From: Limnohabitans radicicola
Lineage (GTDB): Bacteria; Pseudomonadota; Gammaproteobacteria; Burkholderiales; Burkholderiaceae_C
Reading direction: 5' to 3'
Assembly: GCF_014837235.1 (NCBI RefSeq)
Contig: NZ_JACYFT010000001.1
Coordinates: 1,191,688 to 1,255,687, forward strand
Length of the DNA: 64,000 nucleotides
Shown: one piece after another, positions 49,739-60,473 of the stretch
Numbering within the stretch: position 1 is the stretch's first letter
Layout of the letters: each line of letters opens with the position of its first letter
Notes under the pieces: model-generated
The model's database searches: none
What the model was told of the DNA's origin: nothing
The model's input: the letters and a program-made list of their open reading frames with translations, nothing else
Translations under genes and position numbers: made by a program

Positions 49739-50143
49739 TCAGTTTTTCGGGTCCACGTACTTGAATGCGCCCATGGCGCGGGCCACCACGCGCCCGGCTT
49801 CGTCTTCGATGTGGGCTTCGCAAAAACAGATGCTCTTGCCACCACCACTGGCACGGCCATGCGCCACCAGACGCCCCTTGCCCGGGCTCAGAAAGTGGGT
49901 GGACATGTCCACGGTGATGACCGCTTTCTTGAAGTCGGCCTTGGACAGCGCGGCACTGGACATGGCCATGTCCAGCATCGTCATGATCACGCCACCGTGC
50001 GTGTTTTCGAAGTTGTTGCACAGCTCCAGCCGGGTGTCGAGCACCATGCGCGAGACACCCGCTTCGGCAAACTCACGGCGCAAACCCAGCAGTTTGGCGA
50101 AATGCACCTTGTCATAAAGTGTCGAGGTGTCGGCTGCGCTCAT
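49739..50143 (-). CDS. PaaI-family hotdog thioesterase
   Basis: A 134-residue hotdog thioesterase with a complete fold: FAKLLGLRREFAEAG, the active turn NTHGGVIMTMLDMAMSSAAL (about 50-70), VDMSTHFLSPGKG and the closing RAMGAFKYVD. It closely resembles the protein at 30011. AGGAAG lies nine bases before the ATG. It is sandwiched between the NPD-like oxidoreductase gene and a Bug gene, and could release free acid or recycle CoA when intermediates pile up. Confidence 0.9.
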   Translation of the reverse strand: MSAADTSTLYDKVHFAKLLGLRREFAEAGVSRMVLDTRLELCNNFENTHGGVIMTMLDMAMSSAALSKADFKKAVITVDMSTHFLSPGKGRLVAHGRASGGGKSICFCEAHIEDEAGRVVARAMGAFKYVDPKN

Positions 50144-50157
50144 GGGCACTTCCTGGT

Positions 50158-52108
<1,951 letters not shown>

Positions 52109-52154
52109 GCCTTGTCTCCTTGGGGGTGTTGTCGTGAATTGGCGCCGAAAAATC

Positions 52155-53309
52155 TCAAGCACGGGCCTCGCGCACCATGTTGCGGCCAATGATGATTTGT
52201 TGTATCTGGGTCGTACCCTCATACAGGCGAAACAGGCGCACGTCGCGGTAAAAGCGCTCGATGCCGTACTCCGACAGGTAACCCGCGCCGCCCAAAATTT
52301 GCACCGCACGGTCGGCCACGCGGCCGCACATCTCGGACGCGAACATCTTGCAGCACGAGGCCTCGGTCGAGACGTTGCGGCCCTCATCACGCTTGCGTGC
52401 GGCATCAATCACCATGCACTCGGCCGCGTACAGCTCGGCCTTGCTGTCGGCGAGCATGGCCTGCACCAACTGGAACTCGGCAATCGACTGGCCAAACTGC
52501 TTGCGCTCGATCGCGTAACGCAGTGCGTCATCCAGGATGCGCTGGGCCACGCCCACACACACGGCAGCGACGTGGATGCGGCCTTTTTCGAGCACCTTCA
52601 TCGCGGTCTTGAAGCCCTGACCTTCCTTACCGCCGATCAGGTTGGCAGCGGGCACGCGCACATTGTCAAAAATCACGTCGCAGGTGTGGGCGCCCTTCTG
52701 ACCCATCTTCTTGTCGATCTTGCCCAGGCTGATACCGGGCGTTTTGGCGTCCACGATGAAGGCCGACACGCCGCCCGCACCCTTGTCGGCCGGGTTGGTG
52801 CGCGCCATGAGCGTGAAGATCTTGGAGTGCGGTGCGTTGGTGATGTAGCGCTTGGTGCCGTTGACCACGTAATGGTCGCCGTCCTTGATGGCGGTGGTGC
52901 GCAGCGAGGCGGCGTCCGAACCCGCATCGGGCTCGGTCAGCGCGAACGAGGCGGACAACTCGCCTGTGGCCAGCTTGGGCAGGTAATAGGCTTTCTGCTC
53001 TTCGGTGCCGTCCATCAGGATGCCCTGCGAGCCGATCCCCACCGTGGTGCCGATCACCGAGCGGAAAGCGGGTGAAGTCTTGCACAGCTCAAACAAGAGG
53101 CGCGACTCCTCTTCCATGGTCAGCTCCAGGCCGCCATAGGACTCGGGGATCGTCAGACCAAACAGCCCCATCTCGCGCATCTCCTGCACGATGGCTTCAG
53201 GGATCTCGTCGGTGTCGGCGACTTCGTTCTCGGCAGGCACCAGACGCTCGCGCACAAAACGGCGCACGGAGTCGAGCAGGGCTTCAAAGGTTTCGGGGTC
53301 TCGGATCAT
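52155..53309 (-). CDS. Acyl-CoA dehydrogenase
   Basis: A 384-residue acyl-CoA dehydrogenase with all canonical sites: ALTEPDAGSD (about 125-134), ITNAPHS, ERKQFGQSI, QILGGAGYLSEYG and the catalytic glutamate in RLYEGTTQIQ (about 363-372). FAD-dependent desaturation is expected. It is 18 bases downstream of the DUF35-thiolase fusion gene and shares its transcription unit. The ATG (MIRDPETFEAL) is well placed. Confidence 0.94.
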   Translation of the reverse strand: MIRDPETFEALLDSVRRFVRERLVPAENEVADTDEIPEAIVQEMREMGLFGLTIPESYGGLELTMEEESRLLFELCKTSPAFRSVIGTTVGIGSQGILMDGTEEQKAYYLPKLATGELSASFALTEPDAGSDAASLRTTAIKDGDHYVVNGTKRYITNAPHSKIFTLMARTNPADKGAGGVSAFIVDAKTPGISLGKIDKKMGQKGAHTCDVIFDNVRVPAANLIGGKEGQGFKTAMKVLEKGRIHVAAVCVGVAQRILDDALRYAIERKQFGQSIAEFQLVQAMLADSKAELYAAECMVIDAARKRDEGRNVSTEASCCKMFASEMCGRVADRAVQILGGAGYLSEYGIERFYRDVRLFRLYEGTTQIQQIIIGRNMVREARA

Positions 53310-53327
53310 GGTGAAGTCGTGGCGTAT

Positions 53328-54941
53328 TTACAAAGTTTCAAAGGTGCCCAGGATGGCGGTGGACTGGCTGGAAAGCGTGCCGCCGTTGCCATGCGCAAGA
53401 GCCGTCTTCACGCCCTGCACCTGGCGTTCGCCGGCTTCGCCGCGCAACTGGCGCACGGCTTCGATCACGGTGAAGATGCCGTACATGCCCGGATGCGTGC
53501 ATGACAAGCCACCACCGTTGGTGTTGACCGCCAGGCGGCCACCGGGCGCGATGGCACCGCCTTCGACAAAGGCACCGCCTTCGCCCTTCTTGCAAAAGCC
53601 CAGGTCTTCGAGAAAGAGCAAGGTGTTGATGGTGAAGGCGTCGTACAGCTGCACCACGTCCATGTCGGCAGGCTTGAGTCCTGCCATTGCAAAGGCTTCG
53701 CGCCCGGACTGGCTGGCGGCGGTCACGGTCAGGTCGTGCATGGACGAGACCTGGCGGTTCCAGTTGGCGGTCGCGTTGCCCAACACGTAGACCGGTTTTT
53801 GGGGCAAATCACGCGCACGGTCGGCGCGCGTCAGCACAAAGGCACCGCCGCCGTCGGTGACCAGGCAGCAGTCGCGTACCGATAACGGGTCACTGATCAT
53901 GCGGGCTTTCAGCACATCGTCGATCGACAGCGGATCGCGCATGAACGCCTCGGGGTTGCGCTGCGCCCAGGCGCGTGCGGCCACCGCCACTTCGGCCAGC
54001 TGGCGGCGCGTGGTGCCGAACTCGTGCATGTGCCGACGCGTGGCCAGCGCGTAAGCGCTGAGCGGCTGCATGGGCGCATAAGGCGTCTCGTAAGGCTGCG
54101 GGTCCATCACGCGGCGCGCCTGAGCGATCTCGGCGCGGCCAAAGGTGGAGGTGCGCTGGGTGCTGCCGTAGCAGACCAGCACCGCATTGCACTGACCCGA
54201 CTGCAAAGCCATCATCGCGGGCAGCAGGTGCGCCACAAAGCTGGAGCCGCCGAGCATGGTGCCATTGATGTAGCGGGGGTTGATGCCCAGATATTCGGTG
54301 ACCGGCATGGGCCACATGGTGGAGAGCACGCTGGCCGTGCACAAGCCGTCGATATCGCTCATCTTCAAACCGGCATCGGCCACCGCAGCGTGCGCGGCGC
54401 GGGCCAGCACTTCCATCTCGGTGAAGCCCGTGGCCTCGCCGCAACCGAAAGTGGCCACCCCCGCGATGACCGCGCTGCCGCGCAAGGCTTTCAGGCCGGT
54501 GGACGTGTGCACCGCTGCGGATGCGGCCGGGCCACGGGGCACAGGCTTGGCAGAGGTCATCGGTGTGCTGACCGGATCAAACACCACCACGCCCTGGCCT
54601 TTGTCGACCACCACACGGGCCTGTACACGCTGGCCCACTTCCACAGCGTCGACCGGGCTGGTCTCGACCCGGCTCATCAGGCGCACGCCTTCGTCCAGAT
54701 CGATGAGGCAAACGTTGTAGTCGCCGCCCGCATCGGGCTTGCGGCGCACCGTGGTCACGGAATACACCGTACCCAGCCCTGTGGGGGTCACCAGCGCAAG
54801 GTGGCTGCTGCCGCAATGCGGGCAGACCTCGCGCGGGAAATAGATGTGCTGACCGCAATCGCCGCACTTCTGGATCAGGAAGCGGCCTGCGTCCAGCTCG
54901 GCCTGGTGGCGCGCCAGCACACCGCTTTTTGTATCACTCAT
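53328..54941 (-). CDS. DUF35 (zinc-ribbon/OB) - thiolase-fold fusion protein
   Basis: A 537-residue fusion. Residues 26-43 hold a rubredoxin-like zinc ribbon (C26-x2-C29, C40-x2-C43) leading into a DUF35 OB-fold (to about 125). From about 150 a thiolase fold follows, but the nucleophile site reads TMLGGSSFVAH, so the usual cysteine is missing; a histidine remains in LSCTHPGMYG. In steroid side-chain degradation a DUF35 domain and a cysteine-less thiolase (Ltp2/Sal1 type) form a retro-aldolase, usually as separate chains. The ATG at MSDTKSG is favoured by AGGA spacing over one three codons upstream. Confidence 0.85.
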   Translation of the reverse strand: MSDTKSGVLARHQAELDAGRFLIQKCGDCGQHIYFPREVCPHCGSSHLALVTPTGLGTVYSVTTVRRKPDAGGDYNVCLIDLDEGVRLMSRVETSPVDAVEVGQRVQARVVVDKGQGVVVFDPVSTPMTSAKPVPRGPAASAAVHTSTGLKALRGSAVIAGVATFGCGEATGFTEMEVLARAAHAAVADAGLKMSDIDGLCTASVLSTMWPMPVTEYLGINPRYINGTMLGGSSFVAHLLPAMMALQSGQCNAVLVCYGSTQRTSTFGRAEIAQARRVMDPQPYETPYAPMQPLSAYALATRRHMHEFGTTRRQLAEVAVAARAWAQRNPEAFMRDPLSIDDVLKARMISDPLSVRDCCLVTDGGGAFVLTRADRARDLPQKPVYVLGNATANWNRQVSSMHDLTVTAASQSGREAFAMAGLKPADMDVVQLYDAFTINTLLFLEDLGFCKKGEGGAFVEGGAIAPGGRLAVNTNGGGLSCTHPGMYGIFTVIEAVRQLRGEAGERQVQGVKTALAHGNGGTLSSQSTAILGTFETL

Positions 54942-54958
54942 GGCTGTCATTCCTGCGC

Positions 54959-55879
54959 TCAGATCGGATCCCAGCTGAACACATCGCCCGAGCGCTCCAG
55001 GTCAAAGAAGCTCGACTTGAGCGCGGGCATGGCGTGGTCGAGCACGCTCTGCGGGGTCCAGCCCTCGCTGCGGTGCACCGAGCGCACCGGGCGCGGCTGG
55101 CTCATCAAAAAGATTTCGTTGTTGCGCACGGCAAAGATCTGGCCGTTCACATGGGCCGAGCTGTCGCTGGCCAGGGCCACGGCCATGGGCGCGATCTTGG
55201 CGGGCGTCATCTGCTTGATGCGCTCCACACGGGCCTGCTCTTCGGGCGTCTCGGTCGGGATCGAGCCGATCATGCGGCTCCAGGCGAAGGGCGAGATGCA
55301 GTTGGAGCGCACATTGAACTTCTGCATGTCCAGCGCGATCGACTTGGACAATGCCGCCACACCCAGCTTGGCCGCCGAGTAGTTGGCCTGGCCGAAGTTG
55401 CCCACCAGCCCCGAGGTCGAGGTCATGTGGATGTAGTTGCCGCTTTGCTGCTCCTTGAAGTGCGTGGACGCAGCGCGGCTGACGTAGTAAGCGCCGTACA
55501 GGTGGACCTTGAGCACGGCGTCCCATTCGTCCACGCTCATTTTGTGGAAGAAGCGGTCACGCAGGATGCCCGCGTTGTTGACCACCACGTCGATGCGACC
55601 AAAGCTGTCGAGCGCGGTCTGGATGATGCGGGCTGCACCTGCGGCGTCGGACACACTGTCGGTGTTCGCCGCAGCCTCGCCACCGAACACCTTGATCTCG
55701 TTGACCACGGCTTGTGCAGGTCCGGCATCGTTGCCTTCGCCCGAGACAGATGCACCGATGTCGTTGACCACCACCTTGGCGCCCTCACGGGCCATGGCCA
55801 GCGCGATGTCGCGGCCAATGCCGCCACCTGCGCCGGTGACCACCACGACTTTGTCTTTGACCAAACCTGTACTGCTCAT
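54959..55879 (-). CDS. SDR-family 3-hydroxyacyl-CoA dehydrogenase-like (HSD17B4 type)
   Basis: A 306-residue SDR resembling the dehydrogenase part of peroxisomal multifunctional enzyme type 2: TGAGGGIGRD (about 15-24), NNAGILRDRFFHKM, TSTSGLVGNFGQANYSAAKL (catalytic Ser, Tyr and Lys) and FAWSRMIGSIP. NAD(P)-dependent oxidation of a 3-hydroxyacyl-CoA is the likely reaction. AAGGAG lies before the ATG. A 129-base gap with a hairpin separates it from the upstream crotonase gene, so it may begin a new transcription unit. Confidence 0.9.
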   Translation of the reverse strand: MSSTGLVKDKVVVVTGAGGGIGRDIALAMAREGAKVVVNDIGASVSGEGNDAGPAQAVVNEIKVFGGEAAANTDSVSDAAGAARIIQTALDSFGRIDVVVNNAGILRDRFFHKMSVDEWDAVLKVHLYGAYYVSRAASTHFKEQQSGNYIHMTSTSGLVGNFGQANYSAAKLGVAALSKSIALDMQKFNVRSNCISPFAWSRMIGSIPTETPEEQARVERIKQMTPAKIAPMAVALASDSSAHVNGQIFAVRNNEIFLMSQPRPVRSVHRSEGWTPQSVLDHAMPALKSSFFDLERSGDVFSWDPI

Positions 55880-56008
55880 GTTTTTCTCCTTGACGACATG
55901 GTTGTGACCATGCGGGTTGATGTATGTTGCTGCGTCCAATCGCTGAGGACAATCTGCCAATGCTGAAGCGGGGCTTTCGGATTGCCGAACTCAGGGATTC
56001 CCCTCGGT
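55880..56008 (-). promoter_or_regulatory. Gap with palindrome, likely internal promoter
   Basis: The 129-base gap between the crotonase gene and the SDR gene is by far the largest in this part of the block. CATGGT-TGTG-ACCATG (55897-55912) is a perfect 6-4-6 palindrome placed eight bases before the AAGGAG ribosome binding site, and could be an operator or leader hairpin. No convincing -35/-10 pair stands out. Confidence 0.4.
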
Positions 56009-56827
56009 TCAGGCCTTGTCCTGCTTGGGCCAGGCAAACAGCGGTGCCTGCTTGTTCAGGAATCGGTTCACAGCTTCGCGGTGCTCGGCGGTGCCAGCGG
56101 CCAGGGCCTGGGCTTGCGCTTCTGAGCTCAGCATGTCTTGCAAGCCGCCGCCCAGGGCGTTGTTCAGGCTGCGCTTGATGAGCGCCACGGCGGCAGGCGA
56201 TGCGCCCACAAAGCTGCGGGCCAGGGCTTGCGCGCGGGGCAGCAGCTGCTCGGGCGCGTGCAGCTCCATGACGATGCCCAGCCCCAAGGCCTCTTGCGCG
56301 TCAATGTCGCGGGCCGAAAGCATGATTTCCTTGGCACGCTGCACACCCACCACCCGGGGCAAGGTGTAGAGCGCGCCCACATCGGGCACCAGGCCGACCT
56401 TGAGGAAGGACATGTTGAACCAGGCACGCGGCGTGGCCAGCACGAAGTCGGCCGACAAGGCGAGGCTAAAACCTGCACCTGCGGCAGCGCCATCGACGGC
56501 GGCGATCACCGGGCGGTCGAGCGTCAACAAGACCTGCACCCACTCGTGCAGGGTCTGCATGCGGCCCAACCAGCCGCCGTTGTCGAGGTTGGCCGCCGCG
56601 ATGTTTTTCAGGTCACCGCCAGAACAGAAGTGCCCTCCCGCTCCGGTCAGGACCACGGCGCGGATGGCCTTGTCTTGCTGGATGTGGTGCAAGGCCGCTG
56701 CCAGCTCGTCCCGCATGGCGGGCTCGAGCGCATTGCGTTTGCTGGGGCTGTCAAACGTGAGGGTGGCGACCTGGTCGGTCACATCGAACTGCAACAATGA
56801 AGGATTGCTCTTGGAGGGAATGATCAT
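56009..56827 (-). CDS. Enoyl-CoA hydratase/isomerase family protein
   Basis: A 272-residue crotonase: GGHFCSGGDLKNI (about 62-74) and DGAAAGAGFSLALSADFVLA (about 112-131) give the oxyanion hole, and LVPDVGALYTLPR carries an aspartate in the second catalytic position, as in PaaG-type isomerases. It hydrates or isomerises an enoyl-CoA. Its ATG overlaps the dienoyl-reductase-like SDR stop (ATGA), so both act in one pathway, probably on unsaturated acyl-CoA. Confidence 0.9.
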   Translation of the reverse strand: MIIPSKSNPSLLQFDVTDQVATLTFDSPSKRNALEPAMRDELAAALHHIQQDKAIRAVVLTGAGGHFCSGGDLKNIAAANLDNGGWLGRMQTLHEWVQVLLTLDRPVIAAVDGAAAGAGFSLALSADFVLATPRAWFNMSFLKVGLVPDVGALYTLPRVVGVQRAKEIMLSARDIDAQEALGLGIVMELHAPEQLLPRAQALARSFVGASPAAVALIKRSLNNALGGGLQDMLSSEAQAQALAAGTAEHREAVNRFLNKQAPLFAWPKQDKA

Positions 56828-57615
56828 GAGAGGCTTCCTGAGTAATCGCGGCCACCGGCCAGGGAACTGCCACCGTCCACCGCCAGGATGGCGCCGGTGA
56901 CAAACGAGGCATGTGTCGATGCCAGAAACAGCGCCATGTCGGCGATCTCTTCGACGCGGCCCATGCGCTGCAAGGGCACGGACTGCGTCATGCGTTGCAG
57001 CGCCTCGGGCGTGGGTGCCAGGCGGCGGATGCCTTCGGTGTCGCCGATCGGGCCGGGCACGATGGAATTGACACGCACACCTTCAGGCCCCCACTCCATG
57101 GCCAACACCCGCGTGAGCATGTCGACACCCGCCTTGGCCGCGCACACATGGGCCTGGAATCTGGTGGGGTTGAAAGCCTGCGGCGCCGAGATGTTGATCA
57201 CGCACGCGCCCGGGCGGCGCAGGTGCTCAAAACCTGCACGCAGCACATGGAAGGTGCCGTTCAGGTCAATGTCCACCACGGTCTTGAAGCCGTTGGCCGA
57301 CATGCCCAAAGCAGGCGCCAAAAAGTTGCCCGCCGCGCCCGAGACCAGTACATCGAAGGGGCCGATAGCGTCACGCGCTTGCTGCAGCGCAGCGGCAATG
57401 CCTGCGGCGTCGCGCACATCGGCGCTGTAGCCTTCGATTTGCGTACCGTGCTGGCGCAACTGCGCAACGGCCTGGGCCACACGCTCGGCGTTGCGGCTGG
57501 CAATCGCCACGTTCGCTCCGGCCTGGGCGAACGCGGTGGCGATGCCGAGGTTGATGCCGCTGCTGCCACCGGCCACAAAGACCGACTGGCCCTTGAAACT
57601 CAAAGGAATGCTCAT
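56824..57615 (-). CDS. 2,4-dienoyl-CoA reductase-like SDR
   Basis: A 263-residue SDR with AGGSSGINLG (15-24), GAAGNFLAPA and an active-site region ISAPQAF...HVCAAKAGVDM in which the usual tyrosine four residues before lysine is valine. Together with GPIGDTEGIRRLAPT this is the pattern of peroxisomal-type 2,4-dienoyl-CoA reductases (DECR2), which use a different tyrosine/asparagine set. It would remove double bonds from dienoyl-CoA with NADPH. It overlaps both neighbours by four bases. Confidence 0.85.
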   Translation of the reverse strand: MSIPLSFKGQSVFVAGGSSGINLGIATAFAQAGANVAIASRNAERVAQAVAQLRQHGTQIEGYSADVRDAAGIAAALQQARDAIGPFDVLVSGAAGNFLAPALGMSANGFKTVVDIDLNGTFHVLRAGFEHLRRPGACVINISAPQAFNPTRFQAHVCAAKAGVDMLTRVLAMEWGPEGVRVNSIVPGPIGDTEGIRRLAPTPEALQRMTQSVPLQRMGRVEEIADMALFLASTHASFVTGAILAVDGGSSLAGGRDYSGSLS

Positions 57616-59315
57616 GGGATCTCCTGTGCGGGTGATGTGGCCAGCCTGGCGTGTTCCTGCTCCTGCAGTTGACGCCAGAGGATCTTGCCCGTGCCCGACT
57701 TGGGCAGGCTGTCCATGAAGCGCACGATGCGCGGGGTCTTGTAGACGGCCATGCGCTCGCGGCTCCAGTCGATGATGTCCTGCTCGCTGACCTGGCCCTT
57801 GAAGTCGGGCTTGAGCACCAGCAGGGCCATCACGTTTTCGCCGCGCTTGGCGTCGGGCACGGCGATGATGCAGGCCTCATGCACCGCGGGGTGCTCGTAC
57901 AGGGTGTTTTCAACTTCGGCAGGCCAGACCTTGAAGCCCGAGACGTTGACCATGCGCTTGAGGCGGTCGCGCATGAAAAAGTAACCCTCTTCGTCCACGC
58001 TGGCCAGGTCGCCCGTGCGGAAAAAGGTTTGGCCATCGAGCTCGAAAAACGAGGACTGGTTGGCCTGTTCATTGCGCCAGTAGCCACGCATCAGCTGGGC
58101 CCCACGCGCCACCAGTTCACCCACCTCGCCCACCGGCAATTCGCGCAGGGTTTGCGGGTCCACAATGCGGGCATCCACCCCCGGCGTCACCACGCCCAGA
58201 CACTGGCGCTTGCCGCGTGCCAGCGGATTGCCGAGCAGGAACGAGGCGGTCTCGGTCATGCCGTAGGCCTCGTTGTAGGCGATGCCAAAACGTGTTTGCA
58301 GCAAATTCGCCACCGTTTCCGGCATGGCCGCGCCGCCGCCCGACAGCACGGTCAGGCTGCTCAGGTCGCGCTCAGAAGCAGCCGGGTTGGAGAAGAAGTC
58401 GATCAGCATGGCTGGGGGTGCAGCCCAGGTCGACACGCGGTGGTGTTCGATCAGGCGGGCGGCAGCAGCGGCATGCCAGCGCGGCATCATGACCACGGTG
58501 GCGCCCAGCGTGACCGGCACGTTCAGGCCGCCCTGCATGCCCAGCATGTGAAACAGCGGTGCCACGGCCAGGAACACCGAGTCCATGTGCAGCCCGCGCC
58601 AGACCTGCGAGGCCATGTTGGACGCCAGCACCGTGGCATGGGTGTGCATGCAACCCTTGGGGTGGCCTGTGGTGCCCGAGGTGTAGGGCAGCACGCACAG
58701 GTCATGGCTGCCCGGGTGATCTGCAGGTGCGGGCAAGGCCTGCGCAATCGCGTCTTCGAGGCCGTGCAAGCCTGGGGCGTCGGCCCACTGGCGGGGGGCC
58801 AGCACCACGTCGGGCACTTCGTCGCTGGCTGGCTGCGCAGGCAGGCCTTCTGAATACGCATGCACCAGCACGGCTTGCAAGGCATCACCCTCGCCCGACT
58901 GCAGCAGCGGCATGACTTGCGGCAACAACTCTTGCGCGACCATGGCCACGCGTGCGCCACTGTCTTGCATGTAATAGCGAATTTCTTCGCGGGTACACAT
59001 GGCGTTGACCGGCACCACCACGGCCCCGGCGCGCATGATGCCGTAGTAAGCGGCCATGTATTGCGGGCAGTTCTGGCTCATCAGCAAGACGCGGTCGCCA
59101 TGCTGAACGCCCAGGCGCTGTGTGAGGTATCCCGCCAGCGCCTCCACGCGCGCCAGCAGCGCCGCGTAACTCAGCGTGCTGCCACAAAAAATCACAGCGG
59201 GCTTGTTCGGAAAGCGCTCGGCCGCGACCTGCAGGTAATGCGTGAGCGGCACCTGCGGCAGACACAAGGCGCGCGGCACGCCCTTGGGCCAGTAAGGTGA
59301 AGGGATCTGGGCCAT
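57612..59315 (-). CDS. Long/medium-chain acyl-CoA ligase (AMP-forming)
   Basis: A 567-residue ANL ligase: LPYTSGTTGHPKGCMHTH (phosphate loop, about 195-212), NEAYGMTETAS, FFRTGDLASVDEEGYFF, RLKRMVNVSGFKVWPAEVEN (split) and the catalytic lysine in SGTGKILWRQL near the C-terminus. It loads a free acid onto CoA. The ATG overlaps the acyl-CoA dehydrogenase stop (TGATG) and its own stop overlaps the reductase start, so the four genes are translationally linked. Confidence 0.93.
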   Translation of the reverse strand: MAQIPSPYWPKGVPRALCLPQVPLTHYLQVAAERFPNKPAVIFCGSTLSYAALLARVEALAGYLTQRLGVQHGDRVLLMSQNCPQYMAAYYGIMRAGAVVVPVNAMCTREEIRYYMQDSGARVAMVAQELLPQVMPLLQSGEGDALQAVLVHAYSEGLPAQPASDEVPDVVLAPRQWADAPGLHGLEDAIAQALPAPADHPGSHDLCVLPYTSGTTGHPKGCMHTHATVLASNMASQVWRGLHMDSVFLAVAPLFHMLGMQGGLNVPVTLGATVVMMPRWHAAAAARLIEHHRVSTWAAPPAMLIDFFSNPAASERDLSSLTVLSGGGAAMPETVANLLQTRFGIAYNEAYGMTETASFLLGNPLARGKRQCLGVVTPGVDARIVDPQTLRELPVGEVGELVARGAQLMRGYWRNEQANQSSFFELDGQTFFRTGDLASVDEEGYFFMRDRLKRMVNVSGFKVWPAEVENTLYEHPAVHEACIIAVPDAKRGENVMALLVLKPDFKGQVSEQDIIDWSRERMAVYKTPRIVRFMDSLPKSGTGKILWRQLQEQEHARLATSPAQEIP

Positions 59316-60466
59316 CACAGGCTTCGCGAAATCAGCTCTTTCATGACCTCGCTGGTGCCGCCGTAGATGCGGGTCACACGCGAGTCCACAAAAGCACGGG
59401 TGATGGGGTACTCCATCATGTAACCGTAGCCACCGTAGAGTTGCAGCAACTCGTCCAGGGCCTTGCCCAGCTCTTCGGTCGCGAACAGTTTGGCCATGGC
59501 CCCTTCCTGCACAGTGAGCTTGCGGCGCAGGTGCTCACCCAGGTACTGGTCCACCATCATGCGCACGGCGGTGGTGCGCACCTTGATCTCGGCCAGCTTG
59601 AAGCGGGTGTTCTGAAAATCAAACAGCGGCTTGCCAAAGACCACGCGCTCCTTGGTGTAGCGCACGGTCTCGTCGAACATGGCCTCCATCTTGGCGGCTG
59701 CGCCCAGCGCGATCACGAAGCGCTCTTGTGCCAGCTCTTGCATGAGGTAGGCAAAGCCCTTGTTCTCTTCGCCCAGGAGGTTGCTGACCGGCACGCGCAC
59801 GTCTTCAAAAAACAGCTCGGCGGTGTCGGCCGCTTCCTGGCCCATTTTTTCGAGCTTGCGGCCTTTGCGAAAACCGGCACGGTCGGCTTCGACCAGGATC
59901 AGCGACACGCCCTTGGCTCCGAGTTCAGGCTCGGTCTTGGCCACCACCACCACCAGGTCGCAGTTCAGACCGTTGGAGATGAAGGTCTTGGCACCGTTGA
60001 TGACGTAGTCGCCCCCGTCACGGCGCGCCGTGGTGCGGATGGCTTTGAGGTCGCTGCCCGCACCGGGCTCGCTCATGGCGATCGCGAGGATCACTTCGCC
60101 GGTGGCGCATTTGGGCAACCACCGGGCTTTTTGTTCTGGCGTGCCCAAGCGCTCAATGTAGGGTGCCACCACGTCAGAGTGCAGACCAAAGCCGAGGCCG
60201 CCCACGCCAGAGCGGCCAACCTCTTCAACGATCACGGCCGCGTGGCCAAAGTCGCCACCGCCACCACCCCATTGCGGGTCCATGGTGGCGCACAGCAGAC
60301 CTTCGCGTCCGGCCTTGAGCCAGGTTTCGCGGTCGACACGGCCGTCCTTGTCCCACTGGGCCTGGCGGGGTTTGCATTCGCGCTCCAGAAAGCGGCGCAC
60401 CGTGGCGCGCAGCATTTCGTGGTCTTCGCGGAACACGCTGCGGGGGAAGGTCAGGATGCTGTCCAT
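59315..60466 (-). CDS. Acyl-CoA dehydrogenase
   Basis: A 383-residue acyl-CoA dehydrogenase with the flavin motif AMSEPGAGSD (about 125-134), TFISNGLNCD, ERVVFGKPL and QLYGGYGYMMEYP. The active-site segment reads IYGGTSEVM, so the YEGT glutamate is glycine and another residue may act as base. It sits between an SDR gene and an acyl-CoA ligase gene; desaturation of the ligase product is the obvious role. Confidence 0.92.
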   Translation of the reverse strand: MDSILTFPRSVFREDHEMLRATVRRFLERECKPRQAQWDKDGRVDRETWLKAGREGLLCATMDPQWGGGGGDFGHAAVIVEEVGRSGVGGLGFGLHSDVVAPYIERLGTPEQKARWLPKCATGEVILAIAMSEPGAGSDLKAIRTTARRDGGDYVINGAKTFISNGLNCDLVVVVAKTEPELGAKGVSLILVEADRAGFRKGRKLEKMGQEAADTAELFFEDVRVPVSNLLGEENKGFAYLMQELAQERFVIALGAAAKMEAMFDETVRYTKERVVFGKPLFDFQNTRFKLAEIKVRTTAVRMMVDQYLGEHLRRKLTVQEGAMAKLFATEELGKALDELLQLYGGYGYMMEYPITRAFVDSRVTRIYGGTSEVMKELISRSL

Positions 60467-60473
60467 ACGCGCC

